From Chloroflexota bacterium (lineage in GTDB: Bacteria; Chloroflexota; Dehalococcoidia; SZUA-161; SpSt-899): a DNA stretch of 11,329 nucleotides. Shown here one piece after another: positions 1 to 6,238 of this stretch. Location of the stretch: assembly GCA_018725425.1 (NCBI GenBank), contig QLUL01000021.1, positions 1 through 11,329 of the forward strand. The letters are read 5' to 3'. The notes beneath the pieces are model-generated. The model saw only the letters and a program-made list of their open reading frames with translations. It did no database searches and had not been told where the DNA came from. Made by a program: the position numbers and the translations under genes. How positions within the stretch are numbered: the first letter of the stretch is position 1; each line of letters opens with the position of its first letter.

Positions 1-158
1 TCGACTTTCGTCCGGCGGCCATTATCGAAACCCTGAACCTGCGACGGCCTATTTACAAGGCAACGGCCGCATATGGCCACTTTGGACGCGATGACATAGA
101 TGCTCCCTGGGAGAGGATTGATAAAGCCGATATCCTGAGGGCTGAGGCTGGACTCTAG
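1..158 (+). CDS. metK: S-adenosylmethionine synthetase, C-terminal fragment
   Basis: Only the last 51 complete codons are present; the gene starts upstream of the window. MetK makes S-adenosylmethionine from methionine and ATP in the cytoplasm. The visible tail contains [19 protein letters not shown] followed by [14 protein letters not shown] and a final [11 protein letters not shown], which is the highly conserved C-terminal block of bacterial MetK. The reading frame begins at base 3 and the stop TAG is at 156-158. The stop lies in the first heptads of a 7-nt periodic repeat array, and the coding 3' end reads GACTCTAG, close to the array words. The next gene on the strand is tRNA-Ser. Recognition is by protein pattern; the missing N-terminus is only a window effect. 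Confidence 0.93.
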   Translation, partial: DFRPAAIIETLNLRRPIYKATAAYGHFGRDDIDAPWERIDKADILRAEAGL

Positions 159-280
159 GGTCTGGAGTCTGGAGTCTGGAGACGCTTCGATCTGGAGTCC
201 CTCTCCCTTCCCCTTGACTCTCGACTCGTGACTCGTGACTCTCGACTCGTGACTCTTGACTCACGACTCTCGACTCTTCC
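151..280. repeat. Heptad array with GACTC words, metK to tRNA-Ser
   Basis: The whole gap keeps one 7-nt register. Left arm: gggtctg, gagtctg, gagtctg, gagacgc, ttcgatc, tggagtc. C-rich centre: cctctcc, cttcccc (200-213). Right arm: nine consecutive heptads ending in GACTC (214-276: tt, tc, gt, gt, tc, gt, tt, ac, tc before GACTC). The left-arm words contain GAGTC, the reverse complement of the right-arm GACTC, so the two arms could pair. The array starts within the last metK codons and stops 4 nt before the tRNA. Bases 160-200, read on the minus strand, match 5405-5445 inside dnaX at 40 of 41 positions. Confidence 0.93.
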
Positions 281-368
281 GGAGGGGTGGCCGAGTGGTT
301 TAAGGCGGCGGTCTTGAAAACCGCTGGGTGGCCTAGCTATCCCGTGGGTTCGAATCCCACCCCCTCCG
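281..368 (+). tRNA. tRNA-Ser (anticodon TGA)
   Basis: An 88-nt class II tRNA. The acceptor stem GGAGGGG (281-287) pairs with CCCCTCC (361-367), and G368 is the discriminator base. The anticodon stem GCGGT/ACCGC (308-312/320-324) encloses the loop CTTGAAA, with anticodon TGA at 315-317. The T arm is GTGGG-TTCGAAT-CCCAC. The long variable arm between the anticodon and T stems is the serine hallmark. CCA is not encoded. It decodes UCA and related UCN codons. Period-7 repeats flank it closely on both sides (151-280 and 369-424), and no clear promoter is visible upstream. Confidence 0.97.
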
Positions 369-424
369 CGTGGTCCGTGTCCGGATACGGGACACGTATC
401 CCCAACACGGGTGTCGGACACGAT
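369..424. repeat. Heptad array with GTGTCC/GATAC words, tRNA-Ser to sucC
   Basis: Heptads cgtggtc, cgtgtcc, ggatacg, ggacacg, tatcccc, aacacgg, gtgtcgg, acacgat run from the base after the tRNA to just before the sucC start. The words are self-complementary in an interlocked way: GTGTCC with GGACAC, and GGATAC with GTATCC. The first 43 nt (369-411) recur with 4 mismatches at 1600-1642, inside the 3' end of sucC, in the same orientation. Confidence 0.85.
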
Positions 425-428
425 CTTT

Positions 429-1661
429 GTGAAGATACACGAATATCAAGCTAAAATCCTCTTTGCGGAATTTGGCATCCCGGTGCCGAGAGGACGGGTA
501 GCCAGGACGGCATCCGAAGCCGGAGAGATTGCTGCCGAGCTTGGCGGGAAGGTGATGCTAAAAGCTCAGGTGCATGCCGGCGGCCGTGGTAAGGCTGGGG
601 GCATCAAGTCCGCCGAGTCCCCGGATGAGGCAGCAAAGATTGCCGCCGGAATGCTCGGAAGGCGGCTGGTGACTCACCAGACTGCCCCTGATGGGGCGCC
701 GGTGGACGCAATTTTGGTAGAGGAAGCACTGGATACCCAGCGTGAGCTTTACCTGAGCATTATAATTGACTCGAGCCAGGGCACGCCGATGATCATCGCC
801 AGCGAGGCCGGTGGTATGGAGATCGAGGAGCTGGCTAGCGAAAGCCCCGAGAAGATCATCCGGACCTACATCGATCCCGGGATGCTGGAGTTCCAGCCTT
901 TTGTGGCACGTCGGATCGCTTTCGGCTTAAACCTGGAAGCGGAGCAAATCCGTCCGGCCGCCGCTTTGATTTCTGGACTCTATCGCCTTTTCCGAGCCAG
1001 GGATTGCTCCTTGGCGGAAATCAATCCGCTGGTGGTGACCACCGATGGCCGCTTGCTGGCCCTCGATGCCAAGCTGGACTTCGATGATAACGCCCTATAT
1101 CGCCACCAGGACATCGCGGCACTCCGCGATACTGAGCAGGAGAATCCCCTGGAGGTGGATGCCAAAGGCAAGGGCATTGGGAACTACGTCAAGCTAGATG
1201 GCGACATCGGCATCGTAGTAAATGGTGCGGGGCTGGCGATGTCGGTTATGGATACCCTCAAACTGGCCGGCGGCCGACCCGCCAATTTCCTGGACATCGG
1301 CACGCTTAATGATCCCAGGCGAGTGGTCAATGCTTTCCGTATCCTCTCGGCTGATCTCAATGTGAAATCGGTGTTGGTCAATATCTTCGGCGGGATGGCA
1401 CGCATTGATGTCATTGCCACCGGGATCGTGGAGGCTCACAGGGAAATGGAAATCAAGTTCCCGGTGGTGGTCAGGCTTGCCGGTACCAACCTCGCCGCCG
1501 GGGAGCGCATACTGAGCGAATCCGGTCTGAACTTGATAAGGGCCAAAAGCTTCCGTGAGGCGGCCAATAAGGCGGTGGCCGCTGCCCGTAGGTCGTATCC
1601 GTGGTCCGTGTCCGGAGACGGGACATGTATCCCTGACACGGGAGAAGGGGATTATAGTTAA
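429..1661 (+). CDS. sucC: Succinate-CoA ligase, beta subunit
   Basis: With SucD this enzyme interconverts succinyl-CoA and succinate with phosphorylation of ADP or GDP (TCA cycle). The 410-residue protein has an N-terminal ATP-grasp domain with GGRGKAGG at 51-58 and the metal-binding set E197, N199 (EINP) and D213, which fall at the positions known in E. coli SucC. The C-terminal ligase domain contains NGAGLAMSVMD (265-275) and VLVNIFGGMARID (316-328). The start is taken as GTG at 429, giving the canonical MKIHEYQAK; an upstream in-frame GTG at 411 lies in a repeat. No Shine-Dalgarno is visible. Two oddities: the loop after FLDIG reads TLND rather than the usual GGGA, and the last ~20 residues (from about 389) extend past the usual ~388 length and are encoded by repeat DNA. 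A malate-CoA ligase role is possible but less likely. Confidence 0.93.
   Translation: MKIHEYQAKILFAEFGIPVPRGRVARTASEAGEIAAELGGKVMLKAQVHAGGRGKAGGIKSAESPDEAAKIAAGMLGRRLVTHQTAPDGAPVDAILVEEALDTQRELYLSIIIDSSQGTPMIIASEAGGMEIEELASESPEKIIRTYIDPGMLEFQPFVARRIAFGLNLEAEQIRPAAALISGLYRLFRARDCSLAEINPLVVTTDGRLLALDAKLDFDDNALYRHQDIAALRDTEQENPLEVDAKGKGIGNYVKLDGDIGIVVNGAGLAMSVMDTLKLAGGRPANFLDIGTLNDPRRVVNAFRILSADLNVKSVLVNIFGGMARIDVIATGIVEAHREMEIKFPVVVRLAGTNLAAGERILSESGLNLIRAKSFREAANKAVAAARRSYPWSVSGDGTCIPDTGEGDYS
1600..1642. repeat. Second copy of the GTGTCC/GATAC array, inside the sucC 3' end
   Basis: This stretch matches 369-411 at 39 of 43 positions in the same orientation. It is read in frame as part of the C-terminal extension of SucC (WSVSGDGTCIPDTG). 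The two copies bracket the sucC coding region. Heptad register: gtggtcc, gtgtccg, gagacgg, gacatgt, atccctg, acacggg. The stop codon of sucC follows 17 nt after it. Confidence 0.88.
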
Positions 1662-1680
1662 CCGTAGGAGGCATTATAAT

Positions 1681-1757
1681 CCTCCCTTCCCTTGTGGGAG
1701 GGAGTTAGAGGGAGGGGGAAATCACCCTCACCTAACCTCTCCCTTCGAGGGAGAGGG
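1681..1757. repeat. CCTCCC/GGGAGG inverted-repeat block between sucC and sucD
   Basis: This block fills most of the 128-bp sucC-sucD gap. It contains stem CCTCCC (1681-1686) with GGGAGG (1696-1701), and a stronger hairpin CCTCTCCCT (1736-1744), loop TCG, AGGGAGAGG (1748-1756). Between them lie GGGAGG and CACCCTCACC runs. It can be divided into 11 heptads but the period is less clean than in other arrays. The hairpin is followed by GATTTTATAC, not a good T tract, so a strong intrinsic terminator is not supported. It may reduce read-through from sucC to sucD or simply be a dispersed repeat. Confidence 0.7.
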
Positions 1758-1789
1758 ATTTTATACGGATTTAGGCAGGATACTATAAC

Positions 1790-2692
1790 ATGAGTATACT
1801 TGTTGATCAGAATATCCGGCTGTTGGTTCAAGGTATTACTGGCGGTGAGGGCACTTTTCACGCCCGAGGCTGCATCGAATACGGCACCAGAGTGGTCGCC
1901 GGCGTCACCCCGGGCAAGGGGGGCATTTTATGGGAGAATCAGGTCCCGGTCTTCAATACCGTAGAGCAGGCAGTGAAGGAGACCGCGGCCAATGCCAGCA
2001 TAATCTTCGTCCCGGCTCCCTTCGCCGCGGATGCCATATTCGAAGCCGCCGATGCCGCCCTCTCGCCCATCGTTTGTATCACCGAAGGTATCCCAACCTC
2101 TGACATGATGGCCGTTCGCCACTATCTTAGGGGAAAGTATATTCGCCTCATCGGCCCGAATTGTCCCGGGGTTATCTCGCCGGGCAAGTGCAAGGTGGGG
2201 ATAATGGTAGCTGCGGCATTCAAGGAGGGCACCGTGGGAGTCTGTTCCCGCAGCGGCACTCTGGCCTATGAGGTTGCCGCTATGCTCACCGAGATAGGGA
2301 TCGGACAGTCAACCTGCGTGGGCCTGGGAGGCGACCCTATAATCGGTACTACTTTCGTTGAGGCCATGGAGCTCTTTCAGCAAGACCCCGGCACCGAGGC
2401 GATAGTGCTGATCGGCGAGATCGGGGGCACCGCGGAGCAAGAGGCGGCGGCGTTTATCAAAAAGAGGGTCACCAAACCGGTGGCCGCCTTTATCGCCGGA
2501 AGCGCTGCTCCCCCGGGCCGGCGCATGGGACATGCCGGGGCTATCGTAACTGGAGCTGCCGGACGGGCCGAGGAGAAGAAGAAGGCCCTGGCCGCCGTGG
2601 GGGTGCGCATCGCCGAGAGCCCGGCCGAGATTCCACAGATGGTTCAAAGTTCCAGGGTTCACGGTTCAAGGCTGCGGAGCGATGAAGATTGA
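1790..2692 (+). CDS. sucD: Succinate-CoA ligase, alpha subunit
   Basis: Partner of SucC; it binds CoA and carries the phosphohistidine intermediate. The 300-residue protein shows the N-terminal CoA-binding Rossmann domain with [10 protein letters not shown] at 15-24, GPNCPG at 122-127, SRSGTLAYE at 153-161 and GLGGDP at 178-183. The active-site histidine is H248 in [12 protein letters not shown], preceded by [10 protein letters not shown] (209-218). Length is close to the family's ~290. The ATG at 1790 gives the expected N-terminus; a weak purine stretch (GGCAGGA) lies about 10 nt upstream. The last ~15 residues ([14 protein letters not shown]) and the stop TGA (2690-2692) are encoded within a TTCA/TGAA heptad array, so the tail looks acquired from repeat DNA. 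Confidence 0.94.
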   Translation: MSILVDQNIRLLVQGITGGEGTFHARGCIEYGTRVVAGVTPGKGGILWENQVPVFNTVEQAVKETAANASIIFVPAPFAADAIFEAADAALSPIVCITEGIPTSDMMAVRHYLRGKYIRLIGPNCPGVISPGKCKVGIMVAAAFKEGTVGVCSRSGTLAYEVAAMLTEIGIGQSTCVGLGGDPIIGTTFVEAMELFQQDPGTEAIVLIGEIGGTAEQEAAAFIKKRVTKPVAAFIAGSAAPPGRRMGHAGAIVTGAAGRAEEKKKALAAVGVRIAESPAEIPQMVQSSRVHGSRLRSDED

Positions 2693-2731
2693 GGTATGAA
2701 GGGCGCAAAGTAGCCAACCGTGAACATGACA
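2641..2731. repeat. TTCA/TGAA heptad array, sucD 3' end to ybeY start
   Basis: Left arm words ggttcaa, agttcca, gggttca, cggttca (2641-2668); a G-rich middle; right arm words tgaagat, tgaggta, tgaaggg and ccgtgaa. TTCA and TGAA are reverse complements. A perfect 10-bp inverted repeat joins the arms: GTTCACGGTT (2657-2666) and AACCGTGAAC (2716-2725). The array carries the sucD stop codon and ends 5 nt before the ybeY start. Confidence 0.8.
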
Positions 2732-2736
2732 ACCTG

Positions 2737-3207
2737 ATGATCTGGAGGCTGGAAATCCAGGTCGAAGAGCCATTTCGAGATCAAGTACAGGACGGATGGC
2801 TTCGTCAGGCGGCTGAAATGACGCTCGCCTTTGAGGGGATTGACTATCCCGCAGAGTTGAGCTTGCTCATTACCGATGACCGGACGGTCCGCAAACTCAA
2901 TCGAACCTATCGAGGGGTTGATGAGACGACCGATGTTCTGGCCTTTGCCTTTGGTGCGGAGAATTCATCGTTTACCACACCCCCCGATGGAGTTACTCAT
3001 CTTGGTGAAGTGATCATCTCCTGCCCCCGTACGCTGAGGCAGGCCGAGGAGCAAAAGCATTCGCTCAAGCGAGAGGTTGCCATTCTGACCGTTCACGGCA
3101 TACTTCACCTGCTGGGATATGACCACCAGGACCCGAGGGAGGAACAGGAGATGGGAGACAGGGAAGCGGAGATTCTTGCAAGGCTCAAATGCACAAGTAG
3201 CGAGTAG
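2737..3207 (+). CDS. ybeY: Endoribonuclease YbeY (rRNA maturation factor)
   Basis: A single-strand endoribonuclease needed for 16S rRNA 3'-end maturation and ribosome quality control in the cytoplasm. The 156-residue protein carries the zinc-binding signature HGILHLLGYDH with H120, H124 and H130, the family motif around RTYRGVDETTDVLAF (57-70), and GEVIIS (90-95). The start is ATG 2737, giving MIWRLEIQV and the usual family length; a longer frame back to a TTG at 2689 would overlap sucD and encode only repeat-derived residues. No convincing Shine-Dalgarno is seen. The C-terminal TSSE and stop TAG (3205-3207) fall in the next heptad array. It follows sucD by 44 bp and could be co-transcribed. 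Confidence 0.95.
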   Translation: MIWRLEIQVEEPFRDQVQDGWLRQAAEMTLAFEGIDYPAELSLLITDDRTVRKLNRTYRGVDETTDVLAFAFGAENSSFTTPPDGVTHLGEVIISCPRTLRQAEEQKHSLKREVAILTVHGILHLLGYDHQDPREEQEMGDREAEILARLKCTSSE

Positions 3208-3271
3208 GTGATAGGCAATAGGGGTTACGGTGGGGTGGGACTACATGCTACACGCTATGCACTACACGCTA
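3195..3271. repeat. Eleven-heptad array with TAGG and CTACACG words after ybeY
   Basis: In register: aagtagc, gagtagg, tgatagg, caatagg; G-rich centre ggttacg, gtggggt; then gggacta, catgcta, cacgcta, tgcacta, cacgcta. The left words carry TAG and the right words CTA, its reverse complement. The ybeY stop codon is the TAG of gagtagg. A second 77-nt array with the same words and order lies in the opposite orientation at 6886-6962. The remaining 50 bp to the next gene show nothing recognisable. Confidence 0.92.
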
Positions 3272-3321
3272 ATTTAAACCTGAGCAGTTACCTACTGTGA
3301 ACTCTGTGGCTGAGAATAGTT

Positions 3322-4293
3322 ATGCCGTATGAACTTACCCCGATTAGGCCACCCAGTGAGGCCCGATCATTACTGGTTCGGGCAACGAGAAATTGCCCCT
3401 GGGGCAGGTGTGCTTTCTGTTACGCCATGCTCTATAATCGAGAGAGGTTTCAACTGAGGACGGTCGAGGACATCAAGCAGGACATTCTGGCCATGAAGTC
3501 CCTGGCTCAGGAGATAACCGAGTACACTCATGGTTATGGAAGCCGCATTGAACAGGTGGCCATGTATAATGGGATATTCTGGCTTACTAACGAGGGGGTC
3601 AAGACGGCCTTTATCGGCGATGCCAATAGCCTCATCATGAAGACCGAAGACCTGGCCGAAGTTATTGAGTTTCTCTACCAGACATTCCCCACGCTGGAAA
3701 GGGTGACCAGTTACGCCCGAGCTAAGACGGTTCTCAAGAAAACACCTCAGGAGCTGAGAAGGTTATCTCAGGCGGGGCTCTCCCGACTCCACCTCGGTTT
3801 GGAAACCGGGGATGATGAGCTTTTGCAATACGTCGATAAGGGCACATCGGCGGCGGAAATGATCGAGGCCGGCAGGAGGGTTAAGGAGGCCGGGATCTCG
3901 CTCTCGGAGTACGTTATCCTGGGACTCGGCGGCGAAGATCGCTGGAAGCAGCACGCTGAGGGAACAGCCAGAGTGCTCAATGCCATAGACCCCGATTTCA
4001 TCCGCATACGTACCCTCAGGATATTGCCGGGCACGCCTCTGGAGGAAAGGGTGGAGCAAGGAGAATTCAAGCTACTCTCTCCTCTAGGGATATTACGGGA
4101 GGAGAGGCTGCTGATTGAACTGCTGGAGGTAAACTCAGAGTTTGTGAGCGATCATGTATCGAACATTCTTCCCATTGACGGCAAGCTCCCGCAGGCGAAG
4201 AAGGAGATGCTGGAGCGCATCGATATTGTATTGACTGCTCCGTCAGAGCGGCGGGCAAGTATTCTAAAACCGAGGCAATTGACTCATCTATGA
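3322..4293 (+). CDS. Radical SAM protein of unknown substrate, coupled to dnaX
   Basis: A 323-residue predicted cytoplasmic radical SAM enzyme of the broad Fe-S oxidoreductase (COG1032/Elp3-like) type. The cluster motif is RNCPWGRCAFC with C25, C30 and C33, i.e. CX4CX2C instead of the canonical CX3CX2C; the aromatic before the last Cys is conserved. AFIGDANSL (96-104) and LHLGLETGDDELLQYVDKG (156-174) match strands of the radical SAM barrel, followed by YVILGLGGED (197-206) and RTLRILPGTPLEE (230-242). No B12-binding or TRAM domain is visible. The start is ATG 3322, with only a weak purine run upstream. The stop overlaps the dnaX start as ATGA (4290-4293), suggesting translational coupling. 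Substrate and product cannot be told from the sequence. Confidence 0.85.
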   Translation: MPYELTPIRPPSEARSLLVRATRNCPWGRCAFCYAMLYNRERFQLRTVEDIKQDILAMKSLAQEITEYTHGYGSRIEQVAMYNGIFWLTNEGVKTAFIGDANSLIMKTEDLAEVIEFLYQTFPTLERVTSYARAKTVLKKTPQELRRLSQAGLSRLHLGLETGDDELLQYVDKGTSAAEMIEAGRRVKEAGISLSEYVILGLGGEDRWKQHAEGTARVLNAIDPDFIRIRTLRILPGTPLEERVEQGEFKLLSPLGILREERLLIELLEVNSEFVSDHVSNILPIDGKLPQAKKEMLERIDIVLTAPSERRASILKPRQLTHL

Positions 4294-5918
4294 CATCACA
4301 GGTCTTCTATCGCAAGTGGCGACCCCTTACTCTGGCCGATGTGGTGGGGCAGGAACCGATCACGCGGACTTTGCTAAATGCACTGGCTACCGGCCGGGTG
4401 GCACATGCCTACCTCTTTTTCGGCCCCCGAGGAACTGGCAAGACCAGCACTGGCCGTATCCTGGCTAAGGCGGTGAATTGTCTGGCCAATGATACCGGAG
4501 AGCCGTGCAACACCTGCTCCATCTGTCAGGCGTTCATCGGGGGACGAGCCCTGGATTTGATAGAGATAGATGCCGCCTCGAATCGCGGCATTGACGAAAT
4601 CCGCAGCTTGAGGGAAAAGATAAACTTCGCTCCCAATGTTGCCAGGTACAAGGTCTATATCATCGATGAAGTCCATATGCTCACCGAGCCGGCATTCAAC
4701 GCCCTGCTGAAGACACTGGAGGAGCCTCCACCACATGTCATCTTCGTTCTGGCCACGACCGAGGTTCATAAGGTGCCGGCAACCATCACCTCTCGGTGTC
4801 AACGCTTCGATTTTCGCCGCATCCCGCAGGCTGCCATGATTAAGAGGTTAGAGCATATTTGCCAGGAGGAGGGTATCAAGGCTGAGGCTCAGGCCCTGGC
4901 GCTCATCGCCAAAAGCGCCACCGGCAGCCTCCGCGATGCCGAGAATCTACTGGAGCAGATGGTCGTTTATCATGGACCAAGTATCGAAGTCCAGCAGGTT
5001 CGCTCAGAGCTGGGGCTCACCGGCGATGCTCGCATCAGGGAACTGGCGAGGCTGATTCTGGCAAGAGACATATCCGGTGGGCTGACGATGATAAACAGGA
5101 TTGCTAATGATGGCCTGGACCTGCGTCAGTTCAATCGGGAGTTGGTGGATTATCTCCGAGGGGTTCTCTTGGTCAAGGCTGATGCCGGCTCGGTAAGCCT
5201 TAGTGCCGAAGAAATGGCGGAGGTGAAGGGAATAGCGGCTAAGGTCTCGTTGGAGGAGGTATCTCAGGCGATAAAGCTCTTTGCCCAGGCCGATTTCCGC
5301 TTCAGTCTCCAGGCTACCCTGCCGCTGGAACTTGCGATGGTAGATTATGCCTTGCTAGGAAGAGTTAAGAGTCAAGAGTCAAGAGTCAAGAGTCAAGGGG
5401 AGGGGGACTCCAGAGCGAAGCGTCTCCAGACTCCAGACTCCAGACTGGTTGAGCCGCCGATTGCCGAGGTAGACCGGGAGATTCCTCGGCCTCTCAGGGA
5501 TCAGGGGTCAGTGGTCAGGGGTCAGCCCCTTCCCCGATCCCTGATCCCTGATCCCCGATCCCCGATCCCCGAGATCGAGCATCTTCAGCAGCACTGGAAT
5601 GATTTTGTAAATGCCTGCCGCGGAGAAGGCTCCGGGGGTAATCTGGATGCCCTGCTCCGGCGGGCCTGCAGACCGGTCTCCCTGGAGGGTCACAGCTTGA
5701 CTCTGGGCTTTTACGCCGAGTTTCAGAGAAGTAAGATCGAGGACCCCAAGTACGGTTGCATGGTGGAAAGGAAGCTGAAAGAGGTATTTGGGAAACCGTA
5801 TGAGATACGTTGCGTTCTCATCGGCAAGGAAGGCAGACCCGCTCCTATATCGGCCAGTGAAAGTCTTCTGGTTAAGGAAGCATTGAGTCGTGGGGCGAGG
5901 ATTATCAGTGAGGAGTAG
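4290..5918 (+). CDS. dnaX: DNA polymerase III subunits gamma/tau
   Basis: Clamp-loader ATPase of the replicative polymerase. In 542 residues it shows the N-terminal VFYRKWRP, Walker A GPRGTGKT (45-52), the zinc module C64, C73, C76, C79, Walker B with DEVH (126-129), sensor 1 region LATTEVHKVPATITSRCQ (154-171) and sensor 2 GSLRDAENLLEQ (212-223). Domain III ends near residue 355. Residues 358-386 and about 402-429 are translations of two period-7 repeat arrays, so most of the linker is repeat-derived, before a C-terminal domain (~430-542) of the type seen in bacterial DnaX. It starts at the ATG overlapping the upstream stop. Five bp separate it from ybaB, the usual partner. A G-rich stretch at 5397-5406 could allow frameshifting to a shorter gamma form, but no canonical slippery site is present. 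Confidence 0.95.
   Translation: MTSQVFYRKWRPLTLADVVGQEPITRTLLNALATGRVAHAYLFFGPRGTGKTSTGRILAKAVNCLANDTGEPCNTCSICQAFIGGRALDLIEIDAASNRGIDEIRSLREKINFAPNVARYKVYIIDEVHMLTEPAFNALLKTLEEPPPHVIFVLATTEVHKVPATITSRCQRFDFRRIPQAAMIKRLEHICQEEGIKAEAQALALIAKSATGSLRDAENLLEQMVVYHGPSIEVQQVRSELGLTGDARIRELARLILARDISGGLTMINRIANDGLDLRQFNRELVDYLRGVLLVKADAGSVSLSAEEMAEVKGIAAKVSLEEVSQAIKLFAQADFRFSLQATLPLELAMVDYALLGRVKSQESRVKSQGEGDSRAKRLQTPDSRLVEPPIAEVDREIPRPLRDQGSVVRGQPLPRSLIPDPRSPIPEIEHLQQHWNDFVNACRGEGSGGNLDALLRRACRPVSLEGHSLTLGFYAEFQRSKIEDPKYGCMVERKLKEVFGKPYEIRCVLIGKEGRPAPISASESLLVKEALSRGARIISEE
5362..5445. repeat. In-frame heptad array 1 in the dnaX linker (GAGTCAA words)
   Basis: Exactly 12 heptads: gagttaa, four gagtcaa, G-rich ggggagg and gggactc, then cagagcg, aagcgtc and three tccagac. 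GAGTC in the left arm is the reverse complement of GACTC in the right arm. At 84 nt (12 x 7 = 28 x 3) the array is frame-neutral and encodes residues 358-386. Bases 5405-5445 equal the minus strand of 160-200 with one mismatch, so the same array type sits between metK and tRNA-Ser. Confidence 0.94.
5493..5576. repeat. In-frame heptad array 2 in the dnaX linker (GTCAGGG/GATCCC words)
   Basis: Twelve heptads in register: ctcaggg, atcaggg, gtcagtg, gtcaggg, gtcagcc; C-rich centre ccttccc; cgatccc, tgatccc, tgatccc, cgatccc, cgatccc, cgagatc. ATCAGGG and CCCTGAT are reverse complements, so the arms could fold into a hairpin around the C-rich centre. The length is again 84 nt, frame-neutral. The sequence differs from array 1, but period, length and architecture are the same. 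It encodes the Pro/Arg-rich stretch at about residues 402-429. Confidence 0.92.
5911..5915 (+). promoter_or_regulatory. Ribosome binding site of ybaB
   Basis: AGGAG lies 8 nt before the ATG at 5924 and inside the last codons of dnaX. This fixes the ybaB start and suggests translation linked to dnaX. Confidence 0.7.
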
Positions 5919-5923
5919 GTGAT

Positions 5924-6226
5924 ATGGACAAGAGGATGTTAAAGCAAGCTCAGGAGCTTCAAACGAAGCTGATGAAGGCGCAGGACGAGTTAGAGAATGC
6001 CACGGTTGAGGCCAGCTCAGGAGGCGGGGCGGTGACCGTGGTCGTCACTGGTCAGCAGGCGATCAGGTCGATAAAGATCTCTCCTGAGGTGGTCGACCCC
6101 GAGGACGTTGAGCTTCTGGAGGACATGATACTGGCAGCACTCAATGAGGCCATGGAGAAGGCCAGGGAGCTTGCGGCCAAGAGACTCGGGTCGTTAACCG
6201 GGGGGCTCAAGATACCGGGGCTGTAA
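5924..6226 (+). CDS. ybaB: YbaB/EbfC family nucleoid-associated protein
   Basis: A 100-residue protein of the YbaB/EbfC family, small dimeric DNA-binding nucleoid proteins. The N-terminal helix (MLKQAQELQTKLMKAQDELE, 5-24) is heptad-like and amphipathic. It is followed by the central beta sheet with VEASSGGGAVTVVVTGQQ (28-45) and IKISPEVVDPEDVELLEDMI (50-69), then a second helix with LNEAMEKARELAAKRLGSLT; all are typical of the family, as is the length. It sits 5 bp after dnaX, the conserved neighbour in many bacteria, and is probably in the same operon. The recR gene that often follows is absent here: a convergent gene ends 12 bp downstream. Its start is supported by a good ribosome binding site. 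Confidence 0.94.
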   Translation: MDKRMLKQAQELQTKLMKAQDELENATVEASSGGGAVTVVVTGQQAIRSIKISPEVVDPEDVELLEDMILAALNEAMEKARELAAKRLGSLTGGLKIPGL

Positions 6227-6238
6227 TAAGCGAGTTCT

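Noticed and set aside
151..280. CRISPR-like array
   Set aside because: Repeats are contiguous 7-nt words with no unique spacers and no cas genes in the window.
155..421. Open frames on the minus strand across the metK-tRNA-sucC gap, encoding ESRV/TSRESR-like repeats
   Set aside because: They are translations of the heptad array and run through the tRNA gene on the opposite strand; a 7-nt repeat without stops gives such frames automatically.
1736..1756. Intrinsic terminator between sucC and sucD
   Set aside because: The hairpin is good but no U tract follows, and the two genes encode subunits of one enzyme; kept as a repeat.
2689..2736. Extended ybeY N-terminus from TTG 2689
   Set aside because: It would overlap the sucD stop and add residues encoded by the repeat array; ATG 2737 gives the family's normal N-terminus and length.
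4374..4802. Long minus-strand frame opposite dnaX
   Set aside because: It overlaps the conserved ATPase domain of dnaX and its translation resembles no known protein; it is a GC-driven antisense frame.
5362..5576. Diversity-generating retroelement template or variable region
   Set aside because: No reverse transcriptase is present and the variation is not an adenine-directed pattern; the arrays are tandem words.
6227..6238. Bidirectional terminator between ybaB and yhhQ
   Set aside because: The gap is only 12 bp and no hairpin with a T tract is visible there.
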